Below are positions 7,262 to 14,863 of a stretch of DNA of 64,000 nt, piece by piece. Below the pieces are notes generated by a model, which was not told the DNA's origin, searched no databases, and saw only the letters and a list, made by a program, of their open reading frames with translations. The DNA is from Limnobacter litoralis (GTDB lineage Bacteria > Pseudomonadota > Gammaproteobacteria > Burkholderiales > Burkholderiaceae_B). The DNA lies in the NCBI RefSeq assembly GCF_030160455.1, contig NZ_BSOJ01000004.1, forward strand, positions 1 through 64,000, given 5' to 3'. Position 1 is the stretch's first letter. The number at the start of each line of letters is the position of its first letter. Position numbers and translations under genes: made by a program.

Positions 7262-8509
7262 TCATCGTCGAAGTGGAAGTCTGTTTCTCAGCAAATAGCC
7301 ACTCATCCCCATCATCAAGATCAGAGTGACCGGCCACCGCAGGCGTTCGCGCGCCCGCGCGCGGGTTTCCTGCATGACGAACTGCTCACCTTTGATCATC
7401 TCGTTGTACGACTGTTGAAACGATGAAATGCGTCGCACGGTTTCATCGTCGTCTGTGCCCATCCAGCGGCTGTTCCGTTCGCGTTCGCTCAGCTTGTCCA
7501 GCTCACCTGCGTAGCGCTTCACATAGGCTTGTGAGTCTGCAATCGCGTCGCGCTCGTCGGTGCGCATGTAGACCGATTGCAAGGCAGGCATCGCTTTTTC
7601 AGCCACGTCCAGCAGGGGTTGGTCTGCACGGGGTTGTGCCGCCAGCCATGCCAGGCTGACACCCACTGCGACTGCAGCAGTTCGTACGCTGAGCCAAACC
7701 GCGTGCCTGCGCACAGCCACTGACATCACCAGCCGGGGCACGACCATCACCAATAGCAACACCACGGCGAACACGGTTACCAGTGTGGCACCGGGTGAGG
7801 TGTCGGCCCACAGCGAAAGTAACAAGCCCCCCAGCGAAGCCAGCCCACCTAACGCGATACCCCAGGCCCATTGACGGCCAAGGCTGTTGGCCAGCAATTT
7901 GCCGCACACAGCCGGAATGATCAAAAAAGAAAATACCAGCAAAACACCAGCCATGGCCACTGACGAAGTGACGACCACCCCAAAGGCGGCGTAAAACAGC
8001 AGGTCGATCAACCACGCGCGCCCACCGTTACCCGCCATCCAGCCCCTGCGGCTGGCCAAGTGAAGCAGTCCGATTATCGGGGTGTAAATCAGGGCGGCTT
8101 TCAGCACTTCCTCGGGTGTCACGGTCAGAATGCTGCCAGTCAGCATTTGCTTCAGGTGCTCTGCGCCCTGTGGGGCAGAATCAATCAACAACACGCCTCC
8201 GGCGGAACAGGCCACATACAGCACGCCCACCAGCGCCTCATGCGGCACATTCTTTGGGGCAAATCGGATCAATGAAAGCGCCAGCGCCCCGGCCCACGCC
8301 AAACCTAGCGACCACGCGTAGGCGCCCAGTGTGCCCGGCAAATGGCCTTGCATGAAAGCCACGGTGGCTCCCAATGCGGCGCACTGGGCCAAGGTCAGGT
8401 CTACAAAAATCACGTTGCGTTGAATCACATGCAAGCCAAACTGGCAGTGCACCACGATCAGCAACAGGCAGGCCATCAAAGGCAGGCCCAGAAAATCAAG
8501 CGGGTTCAT
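7262..8509 (-). CDS. metal ABC transporter permease (ABC-3 family) with C-terminal extension
   Basis: A 415-residue ZnuB/MntB-type permease. The N-terminal part (VVHCQFGLHVIQRNVIFVDLTLAQCAALGA) and the central VVTSSVAMAGVLLVFSFLIIPA are family hallmarks. Known members end near 260-290 residues; here a further ~140 residues follow: a hydrophobic segment (about 275-292), a charged, probably periplasmic stretch rich in Asp, Glu and Arg, then a last hydrophobic segment near the C-terminus. The start overlaps the receptor gene by 4 bases. No ATPase gene of this transporter is in the window. Confidence 0.85.
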   Translation of the reverse strand: MNPLDFLGLPLMACLLLIVVHCQFGLHVIQRNVIFVDLTLAQCAALGATVAFMQGHLPGTLGAYAWSLGLAWAGALALSLIRFAPKNVPHEALVGVLYVACSAGGVLLIDSAPQGAEHLKQMLTGSILTVTPEEVLKAALIYTPIIGLLHLASRRGWMAGNGGRAWLIDLLFYAAFGVVVTSSVAMAGVLLVFSFLIIPAVCGKLLANSLGRQWAWGIALGGLASLGGLLLSLWADTSPGATLVTVFAVVLLLVMVVPRLVMSVAVRRHAVWLSVRTAAVAVGVSLAWLAAQPRADQPLLDVAEKAMPALQSVYMRTDERDAIADSQAYVKRYAGELDKLSERERNSRWMGTDDDETVRRISSFQQSYNEMIKGEQFVMQETRARARERLRWPVTLILMMGMSGYLLRNRLPLRR

Positions 8510-9438
8510 GGTCGGCCTCCAGGGGTGTCTTGCAGGGCTTTGCGAAGCACCTGCACGTTGTAATCAAACAGGTCAATGTAGTTGTTGATGCCCGGTACGT
8601 CGCCCACCGATGCGGCCAGGCTGACAATGCGGGCACCCGTTTTGCGGGCAATGAATTCTAGGTCTCGAGTTGGCTCTGAGGGGTGCCGAAACAGCCAGTG
8701 AATGTGTTGTTGGTCCATCGAGGTAATCAACTTGGCCAGGGCCTGCGGGCTGGGTGCCACGCCGGGCCGTGGTTCAACCGTGCCTGCCACATTCAACCTG
8801 AAGCGACGCGCCAGATAAGGCCAGTTGTTGTGGTACACCACCAGCGGCACGCCGACCCAGGGTTTCAGGGCAACTTGCCATTCAGCGGTTTTTTGCGCCA
8901 GTTTCGCTAGAAAATCGTTGCGCAGCTTTTCGTATTGGTGAGCGTGTTTGGGGTCCAGCCGCGCCAGTGCTTCAGTGATGTTGCCGGTGATCACGGCGGC
9001 GTTGTCTGGGTCTAGCCAGTAATGCGGGTTGCCCGCCCCGTGGGCGTGCCCATCCGATTGAAATCCGCCCTGTTTCACGTCCAGCAGCACAATGTTTCTG
9101 GATGCGTCTACCACGGAATCTCCGCCTCTTTCGAGCTCAGTTCTGCCGCTTTGCCTGATCAGAGGGTTCAGCCAGACATCGTAATCAAGACCCACTCGCA
9201 CCAACAGGCGTGTGTTCTGTAGTCGGTTCAGATCCTGGGGTTTCGGTGTGTACTCTTCCCCGTCGCGTCCTGGTGGCACCAGGGTGTCAACGGTCACCAG
9301 GTTACCTCCCACAGCCTGCACCAGGCTGCGAAGGTCTTCCGTTGTTGTTAAAACGGGCATGGCTGCATGCACCAGGCCAGTCAGGCAAAAGCCCATCAAG
9401 TACGCTGCTGTGTTCAACAATGCCCGTTTAATGACCAT
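8506..9438 (-). CDS. zinc/manganese ABC transporter solute-binding protein (ZnuA-like)
   Basis: A 310-residue cluster A-I metal receptor with a signal peptide ending near residue 26. Metal ligands visible by family alignment: His139 (NPHYWLDP) and His203 (VYHNNWPY), plus a late Asp in IDLFDYN. The first ligand motif, usually DPHxYxP, here reads DGEEYTP, so the expected His at 61 is Glu. A short His-rich loop (GHAHGAG) precedes His139. ATG 9438 has AAGAAGG upstream and overlaps the acetamidase stop by one base (TGATG). Substrate metal is uncertain because of the altered ligand. Confidence 0.85.
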   Translation of the reverse strand: MVIKRALLNTAAYLMGFCLTGLVHAAMPVLTTTEDLRSLVQAVGGNLVTVDTLVPPGRDGEEYTPKPQDLNRLQNTRLLVRVGLDYDVWLNPLIRQSGRTELERGGDSVVDASRNIVLLDVKQGGFQSDGHAHGAGNPHYWLDPDNAAVITGNITEALARLDPKHAHQYEKLRNDFLAKLAQKTAEWQVALKPWVGVPLVVYHNNWPYLARRFRLNVAGTVEPRPGVAPSPQALAKLITSMDQQHIHWLFRHPSEPTRDLEFIARKTGARIVSLAASVGDVPGINNYIDLFDYNVQVLRKALQDTPGGRP

Positions 9439-10730
9439 CACGCCTTCTTTTTGACCCAAAGGCTCTTTGGCACCACGCAGTGAATGGACTTTTTCGTGTC
9501 GGTCATCTCACCCACGCGGCAGTCCATGCCTACAGACACCAAACCATAAGCGTCCAGACGACTCAAGCCTTTCTTGGCCTGCAACTGCTCGATCATGCCC
9601 ATGGACGCCATGTCCATGGCCTTATTGGCATCGGCGTCTGTACCCACAGACACAAACAGGTCCTTGGTCTCGGTCATCGGGCGTGGTTCAATGCCCTTGG
9701 CTTTCAGATCTTTCGGGCTCATGCAGTGAATGCCTTTCTTGATGTTCACCACCTGTGAAACGCGGCAATCGGACACGGTGGGCATCAGCTTGGCGGCCGC
9801 TTCGGGTGTGATCTTGCGCTGTTCTGCCAGGTACTTGATCGTCTGCGCCTTGGCGTTGTCCCAAGCCAGGTTCAGGTCTTTGTCAAAGCCCATGGTGATC
9901 CACTTGGTTGGTGTTTCGATGCGTGGCATGTCCAGCTTCACGTTCTTGAGCACTTCAACCGTCAGGTTCAGTTCCTTGAACGCAGTTTCAATCGCGGTCA
10001 GGTTGACTTCGCCGTTGCCTTGCGCTGCGTGCGAGTCGCCAGACCACAACAATCCACCTTTCACCCACACTGGCAAATACAGGGTTGCACCGGCCTGCAG
10101 TTCTCGAATGTCCATGTTGCCGCCGTATTCACCGGGAGGCACGCTGGAATAGCGGCCTGGCTCAGCGCGGGCTACGCCAATGGTGCCAGGGAATGGCTTC
10201 AACGGAATTTCAATGCCAGGCAGGAACTCGGCCACCTTGCGCTGCATGTCGAGGTACAGGTACTTCACCTGACCGTCCTGGAATTCCTTGGGAAATTCAC
10301 CAAACATGCCGGGAATGTTGAAGTTCGTGCCATAGGCGCGCGGCACAATGCGGTTAACCTTGATTTTAAGCACATCACCGGGTTCTGCGCCGTTGACGAA
10401 AACTGGACCCGTCAGTGTGTGTGGGCCGCGACCGGGGTTGTCGGTGCGCAGCTTTTTGAGCTGCTCAATGGTTGCACCGGGAATGACCTGGTTGTGCGAG
10501 TGCATCATGGTTTCCATGACCACAGTGTCGCCAGAATCGATGGTAAGAACGGGTGCCTGGGCGTTGTCAAACCAGCCCCACTGGGTGGTTTCCATGGTGG
10601 CAGGCAGCAAATAGGTTTTGCCCGGAAATTCGCTGGCGTTGGTCACCGATTGTGAGAAGGCCGGTGCCGCCATTACAGCGCCGGCAAATGCCGTGGCAAT
10701 CGCCCAGCGCGTGCGTGTCATTTTGATCAT
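9438..10730 (-). CDS. periplasmic acetamidase/formamidase family protein
   Basis: A 430-residue FmdA/AmdA-family protein with a clear signal peptide (cleavage near residue 26, AFSQS). Family blocks include MMHSHNQV, TGPVFVNGAEPGDVL, YGGNMDIRELQAGATLYLPV and LLWSGDSHAAQGNGEV. The cytoplasmic enzymes hydrolyse formamide or acetamide; this exported form may have another substrate. The C-terminus carries two related segments (about 277-341 and 359-425), each ending in DCRV...KK.IHC..PK, where family members usually have one. AGGAG lies six bases before ATG 10730. It is the first gene of a minus-strand operon with the metal receptor and permease. Confidence 0.85.
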   Translation of the reverse strand: MIKMTRTRWAIATAFAGAVMAAPAFSQSVTNASEFPGKTYLLPATMETTQWGWFDNAQAPVLTIDSGDTVVMETMMHSHNQVIPGATIEQLKKLRTDNPGRGPHTLTGPVFVNGAEPGDVLKIKVNRIVPRAYGTNFNIPGMFGEFPKEFQDGQVKYLYLDMQRKVAEFLPGIEIPLKPFPGTIGVARAEPGRYSSVPPGEYGGNMDIRELQAGATLYLPVWVKGGLLWSGDSHAAQGNGEVNLTAIETAFKELNLTVEVLKNVKLDMPRIETPTKWITMGFDKDLNLAWDNAKAQTIKYLAEQRKITPEAAAKLMPTVSDCRVSQVVNIKKGIHCMSPKDLKAKGIEPRPMTETKDLFVSVGTDADANKAMDMASMGMIEQLQAKKGLSRLDAYGLVSVGMDCRVGEMTDTKKSIHCVVPKSLWVKKKA

Positions 10731-11031
10731 TGGGTACTCCTGATGGTTACTACAGTTGCGTCAACGGGCTTTCATGAGGTGGGCCCTGTCGTCTCGCTTT
10801 GCAACCTCTGTGCCATGTTGTTTCGGGGGTTATTCGCACATTCAAAGTGCGTAACAACACCTTGCCGGTGCGGTCAATATCAGGGTTTACTCGGATGAAT
10901 TCGGGCTTACCCTAATCCGTTTTGGGGCGTAGCGCACCAGTGCAATGCAGTGATGCTGCGTTTGGTATTGGCCTGGTGTAGTCTGTCTGCCTTGGTGTAC
11001 CTTCATCGAATTTGAAACTGGGAGCAACCAC
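10731..11031. other. 301-bp intergenic region between divergent genes
   Basis: It lies between the acetamidase operon (minus) and the DUF3147 gene (plus), so it should hold both promoters. The inverted repeat CGCAC-N7-GTGCG at 10835-10851 is the only tidy symmetry seen. A GGGAG ribosome site for the DUF3147 gene lies at its right end. No gene was found in it. Confidence 0.5.
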
Positions 11032-11382
11032 ATGGCTTGGATCATCACCAAATATTGCATTACCGCCGCCATGGTGGTGTTCGTCTCTGAAGTGGCCAAG
11101 CGCAGCGACAAGCTCGGCGGCTTCATCGCGGCTTTGCCCCTGATTACGCTGCTGACGCTGGTCTGGCTGTATCTTGAAAAGCAGCCTCAAGTCAAAATTG
11201 CCAACCACGCCTGGTACACCTTCTGGAATGTGTTGCCGACTTTGCCCATGTTTCTGGTGTTTCCCGTGCTGTTGCCCAAGTTGGGCTTCTGGCCCACCTT
11301 GTTGGCTTGCGTGGTGTTGACGGTGGTTTGTTTTGGGTTGTTTGCGGTGGTTTTAAGGCGGTTTGGAATTGGTTTACTGTAG
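11032..11382 (+). CDS. DUF3147 family membrane protein
   Basis: A 116-residue protein with four hydrophobic segments. The N-terminal half contains the family pattern SEVAKRSDKLGGFIAALPLITLLTLVWLY, and the middle has ANHAWYTFWNVLPTLPMFLVFP. The family has no known role. GGGAG is placed well before ATG 11032. Monocistronic; it converges on the large nuclease-helicase gene, whose end is 12 bases away. Confidence 0.85.
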   Translation: MAWIITKYCITAAMVVFVSEVAKRSDKLGGFIAALPLITLLTLVWLYLEKQPQVKIANHAWYTFWNVLPTLPMFLVFPVLLPKLGFWPTLLACVVLTVVCFGLFAVVLRRFGIGLL

Positions 11383-11394
11383 CCCATGGGCAAA

Positions 11395-13800
11395 TCACAG
11401 TACCGTTAAAAACTCCGCAATCACTTTGATCTCCTCGCTTTCTGCAGCATTCAAAACGATTGGTTTGTGAATAGGGTTAGTTGATTCCGGATTCAAAACA
11501 ACTGTAGAGTTTATCCAGCCATCCTGGGCTGCAATTTTTTCACTTTTGTATCGCTTGATGGTGAATTGCCCACCGAGTTCTGCATCTGAAATGGATCGGT
11601 GCTGCACAACCACAATCTTTCCATTTCGCGTGCCCTGCGGATTCAACCTGAATAAGCACCACGCGCCGGATGGTATTCGTTTATTCATTGAATCGCCAAC
11701 AACCTGAGCCACAAAACAGTCGTCACTTGCGCGGATATGATCCGGCAAAACCACCCGATCGAAGTTGTCAATGTCTTGGTGTTCTCCAAACCCCCCTGCT
11801 GCAAAACGCAGATCAAAAACAGGCGCATTGTTGGCGGCTTTTTGGCTGGCATCAACAATGGGTAATTCAAGTCCCTCGTACTTCAACAATACGGGCTTTT
11901 TTTGTGCTGGCGATCGTGTAAGTACACTCATGAGCGAAGTGAAATACGCACGAGTTTCTTCATCTGTAAAGTAAACGTAGCAGCCTTTCATACCCCGTGT
12001 CATTAGGGTTTTATAGGTGTTCTTAATCACTGCATCTGCCAGCGCCAGGTTTTTCGCGCGGTCGGTTTTCAAGCCACTCTTGAATCCTTTGATGCTTTGA
12101 TCCATCCTGCTCCGCCGGGTGGCATCTGTTATTACATTGCCGTCTCGAATCACAAAGTCTGGACCCACAATCACTCCCACATAGTCCAACTCCAACCCTT
12201 GGCAGGTGTGTATGCAGCCCACTTGTTCAACACTGTGCTCGGCAATTATCCAGGCGCTGCCATCGTCACTAAGGTTCCATTGCGCCTGGTAATGAAATTC
12301 CGGAAATTCAATGTCATTTGCTTGAGGGTTCCTCTTGCTTTTCCAGTCCCAGCAATAACCAGCCACCATGCGGGCCTTGTTGTTGATTTTGTTTTTGTTT
12401 CGGATGGCGTCATGCAGCTTGGTGGGACTGTCAAACACCTGAAAATCAAAATCGAGACCGTCTAGGTTCAAGTTTGCACTTGGTTCAATTTGAAGATGAT
12501 GGTTGAGCCAACTAATATAGCTGTCGCTGCCGTTGCATCGGAACTGTGAACGTAGCTTCTGCTCGAATACTCGTGCACCGGCGAGCTCACTCCATTTACA
12601 AATTTCCGCCTTGCTGCCTATGTCCTTAAAAGTGACACGCTGGTCTTCATCCAGAAAGAAAATGCAAAGCTTGCTGGCGTTGATCAATTCCTTGATCTGA
12701 TTCTCGCCCAAGTTTCCGTACAAACCGCTTCTTTCATTAAGTCGGTGAGCTTCATCCACCAATAGGACATCAAATGAATTGAACTCTATATCTGTAAATG
12801 CGCCGGAACCGCGAAACAAGTTTGAAATTCGTGTCTTTTTAAGTGTGCCCGTCAGTTTTGCTTCAAATACAGCGCGAGGTGCTGCGTTTTTTGAAACGTA
12901 TTGACAAACTAGTCCGAGTCGCGTCATTTCATTCAGTAGATTGATCGCCACCACTGACTTGCCAGTGCCTGGGCCGCCTTGAACTACAAGTACCCGCTTC
13001 TGGTCGGGCTTTTTTGCATGGACCAAATTCAGGGCGGTTTCGTAGACCAGCTTCTGGTCGTCGATCATCAAAAATTCAGTGTTACCTTTCAACATGCTTG
13101 CAAGGCTGTCGGCCAGGTTTTTTGAAGGACGAATTCTCCCATGTTCTATACGGTACATCAGGTCGTTTTGATCGCCGTATTTCACATGCTGCTTCAGAAA
13201 GTCCGACAGCTTGCGCGCATCTTTGGAGATAAAAACAGGAGCCTTGGATGTATGGGCTTTGTAAAACTCGTCGTTGATTACCCGCCCATCATTCAAATTG
13301 TGGAGGTAGGCGCAAGCACTCAACCGGATATTTTCATTCTGCACCACCTCCGAGTAATCTTCGATAAGTGCCGCATAGGTCCAAGCCTGGTAAGAGGGGT
13401 GCGGTGTGTTGATCAGACCATTACCGATCCAGGTGTTCACGATTGCATCCTGTGTCGTGGCCTGAACTTCGCTCCATTGCTTCAGCTCAATAATGACAGC
13501 GCAGTCTTGAAACTGGGCATTTCGCCCGGTGAGAATAAAGTCAATGCGTTTTCCGGTCAGTGGAATGTTGTATTCAATTGAAACCAGAGAGTCGACTGGA
13601 ATGTCTGAATCACTCAAAACCTGCCGCATTTCCTTCATTGAATTTCGCCAAGCGTTGACCTCCGATTGTGCGGCCTTTCTGAACAATCGTCGTTGAAACT
13701 CCCGGTGAATGATCTCGTGGATCTGGTCGTCCAAAACATCATCCAGAAATCGAGACTTGCTGGCGCTGTAAACAAGCATGGTGTCAAACTCGTAATTCAC
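11395..13800 (-). CDS. RecB-like nuclease / DUF2075 helicase / S24 autoprotease fusion
   Basis: An 801-residue three-part protein. (1) Residues ~25-150: a PD-(D/E)XK nuclease-like domain with Asp87 (KRIDF), Glu105-Leu-Lys107 and a RecB-type QxxxY at Gln138-Tyr142. (2) Residues ~245-625: superfamily 1, DUF2075/Schlafen group 3-type helicase with Walker A GGPGTGKS (275-282), VDEAH (348-352), LDEDQ (383-387), LRSQFRC (416-422), CIHTCQGLELDYVGV and TRGMKG. (3) Residues ~655-801: a LexA/UmuD-like S24 domain with Ser704 (VGDSM) and Lys749 (FTIKRY), and a possible cleavage site Ala668-Gly669 (RFAAGGFG) 36 residues before the serine. The start is GTG 13800; ATG 13779 is possible. The gene stands alone and is more AT-rich than its surroundings. 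Likely genome defence or DNA repair, by inference. Confidence 0.85.
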   Translation of the reverse strand: MNYEFDTMLVYSASKSRFLDDVLDDQIHEIIHREFQRRLFRKAAQSEVNAWRNSMKEMRQVLSDSDIPVDSLVSIEYNIPLTGKRIDFILTGRNAQFQDCAVIIELKQWSEVQATTQDAIVNTWIGNGLINTPHPSYQAWTYAALIEDYSEVVQNENIRLSACAYLHNLNDGRVINDEFYKAHTSKAPVFISKDARKLSDFLKQHVKYGDQNDLMYRIEHGRIRPSKNLADSLASMLKGNTEFLMIDDQKLVYETALNLVHAKKPDQKRVLVVQGGPGTGKSVVAINLLNEMTRLGLVCQYVSKNAAPRAVFEAKLTGTLKKTRISNLFRGSGAFTDIEFNSFDVLLVDEAHRLNERSGLYGNLGENQIKELINASKLCIFFLDEDQRVTFKDIGSKAEICKWSELAGARVFEQKLRSQFRCNGSDSYISWLNHHLQIEPSANLNLDGLDFDFQVFDSPTKLHDAIRNKNKINNKARMVAGYCWDWKSKRNPQANDIEFPEFHYQAQWNLSDDGSAWIIAEHSVEQVGCIHTCQGLELDYVGVIVGPDFVIRDGNVITDATRRSRMDQSIKGFKSGLKTDRAKNLALADAVIKNTYKTLMTRGMKGCYVYFTDEETRAYFTSLMSVLTRSPAQKKPVLLKYEGLELPIVDASQKAANNAPVFDLRFAAGGFGEHQDIDNFDRVVLPDHIRASDDCFVAQVVGDSMNKRIPSGAWCLFRLNPQGTRNGKIVVVQHRSISDAELGGQFTIKRYKSEKIAAQDGWINSTVVLNPESTNPIHKPIVLNAAESEEIKVIAEFLTVL

Positions 13801-13802
13801 AT

Positions 13803-13818
13803 CTGATGAATGTATCAG
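13803..13818. promoter_or_regulatory. inverted repeat CTGAT-N6-ATCAG upstream of the nuclease-helicase gene
   Basis: A five-base dyad three bases upstream of the GTG start, in the position of an operator or ribosome-site cover. It is not a canonical LexA box (CTGT-N8-ACAG), and none of those was seen in the 274-bp gap to the next gene. Confidence 0.3.
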
Positions 13819-14013
13819 GAAATGTGGATATAAATCCCTGCTCTCTAGTCCCGAGAATCACCCGGAGTCCTAACCTGCGGTATCCCTGAACCCGAGGTTT
13901 TTAGTCGTTTATTCAGGCAATAGCCGGATGAAATCCGTTCAAGTGAAAGTAACATCACCTCTCTGAAGTCTTTCTTCCACCCGGTTTAAGCCCCAACAAA
14001 AGCGAAGGCAAGT

Positions 14014-14064
14014 TTTCAGTGTGTAATATGTTGGTAACCTAGCCAACGTCAACACACACTGAAA
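14014..14064. promoter_or_regulatory. nested inverted repeat before the crotonase gene
   Basis: Perfect 11-bp arms (14014-14024, TTTCAGTGTGT, and 14054-14064) enclose a second dyad, GTTGG (14030-14034) and CCAAC (14043-14047). The structure ends ten bases before ATG 14075, where no clear Shine-Dalgarno is seen. It could be a paired operator for a fatty-acid regulator or an mRNA leader hairpin that limits translation. Confidence 0.45.
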
Positions 14065-14074
14065 GCAGCCGAAC

Positions 14075-14863
14075 ATGGACATTCAAACCAGCCTGAACGA
14101 CGGGCTTTACACCATCACCATCAACCGGCCCGCCCGGAAGAACTCATTCACCAACGCCATGTACACCGCAATTGGCGACGCCTTTCAAGAAGCCATGCAC
14201 CACGCCGGTGTGAAAGTCATATTGCTGAAAGGCCACGAGGGCTGTTTTTCTGCGGGCAATGACTTGGGCGACTTTTTGAATGACCCTCCCCGCGACTTGA
14301 ATGCGCCCGTGTTCCGTTTCTTGCGACTGATCAGCGTGTGCCACAAGCCGATCGTGGCGCAGGTTGAGGGTGTGGCGGTGGGCATTGGCACCACCATGCT
14401 GCTGCACTGCGATCTGGTGTATGCCTCGACCACGGCCAAATTCTCTTTGCCGTTTACCAAGCTGGGGCTTTGCCCCGAGGCGGCGTCCAGCCTGCTGTTG
14501 CCCCGTTTGGCTGGTTATCAGAAGGCCGCCGAACTGCTGCTGTTGGGCGACATGTTCAGCGCGCAAAAGGCCAGCGAATGCGGCATCGTCAGTGACGTAC
14601 TTGAACCTGAAAAACTGCAGGCCCACGTGGATGCGCAAGTGGCCAAGCTGTTGGCCCTGCCGGTGCCCAGCCTGCAAATCACCAAGCGCTTCATGAAAAG
14701 CGACACCCGTCAGGCCGTGATGGACAAACTGGGCGAAGAAGGCCTGGTGTTCATCGACCTGATTCCCGAACCGCAGGCGCAAGAGGCCTTCAAGGCTTTT
14801 GGCGAAAAGCGGGCACCCGATTTTCGACAGTTTGAATTGTTCCAAACCAAGGCCAAAGCATGA
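14075..14863 (+). CDS. enoyl-CoA hydratase/isomerase family protein
   Basis: A 262-residue crotonase-fold protein acting on acyl-CoA. The oxyanion-hole segments are CFSAGNDLGDF (about 58-68) and EGVAVGIGTTMLLHCD (98-113). The position of the second catalytic glutamate is kept (CPEAASS), while the segment that carries the first one in hydratases (Glu144 of rat crotonase) has Thr/Met instead, a pattern more like delta3-delta2 enoyl-CoA isomerases. It is coupled to the thioesterase gene by an ATGA overlap. Confidence 0.88.
   Translation: MDIQTSLNDGLYTITINRPARKNSFTNAMYTAIGDAFQEAMHHAGVKVILLKGHEGCFSAGNDLGDFLNDPPRDLNAPVFRFLRLISVCHKPIVAQVEGVAVGIGTTMLLHCDLVYASTTAKFSLPFTKLGLCPEAASSLLLPRLAGYQKAAELLLLGDMFSAQKASECGIVSDVLEPEKLQAHVDAQVAKLLALPVPSLQITKRFMKSDTRQAVMDKLGEEGLVFIDLIPEPQAQEAFKAFGEKRAPDFRQFELFQTKAKA

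Noticed and set aside
11395-13800. Plain LexA-type repressor function for the S24 protein
   Set aside because: There is no N-terminal helix-turn-helix; the N-terminal parts are nuclease-like and helicase-like.
13872-13899. Rho-independent terminator upstream of the crotonase gene
   Set aside because: AACCT and AGGTT arms with a T run look suggestive, but the stem has mismatches after five pairs and no gene reads into it from the left on the plus strand.
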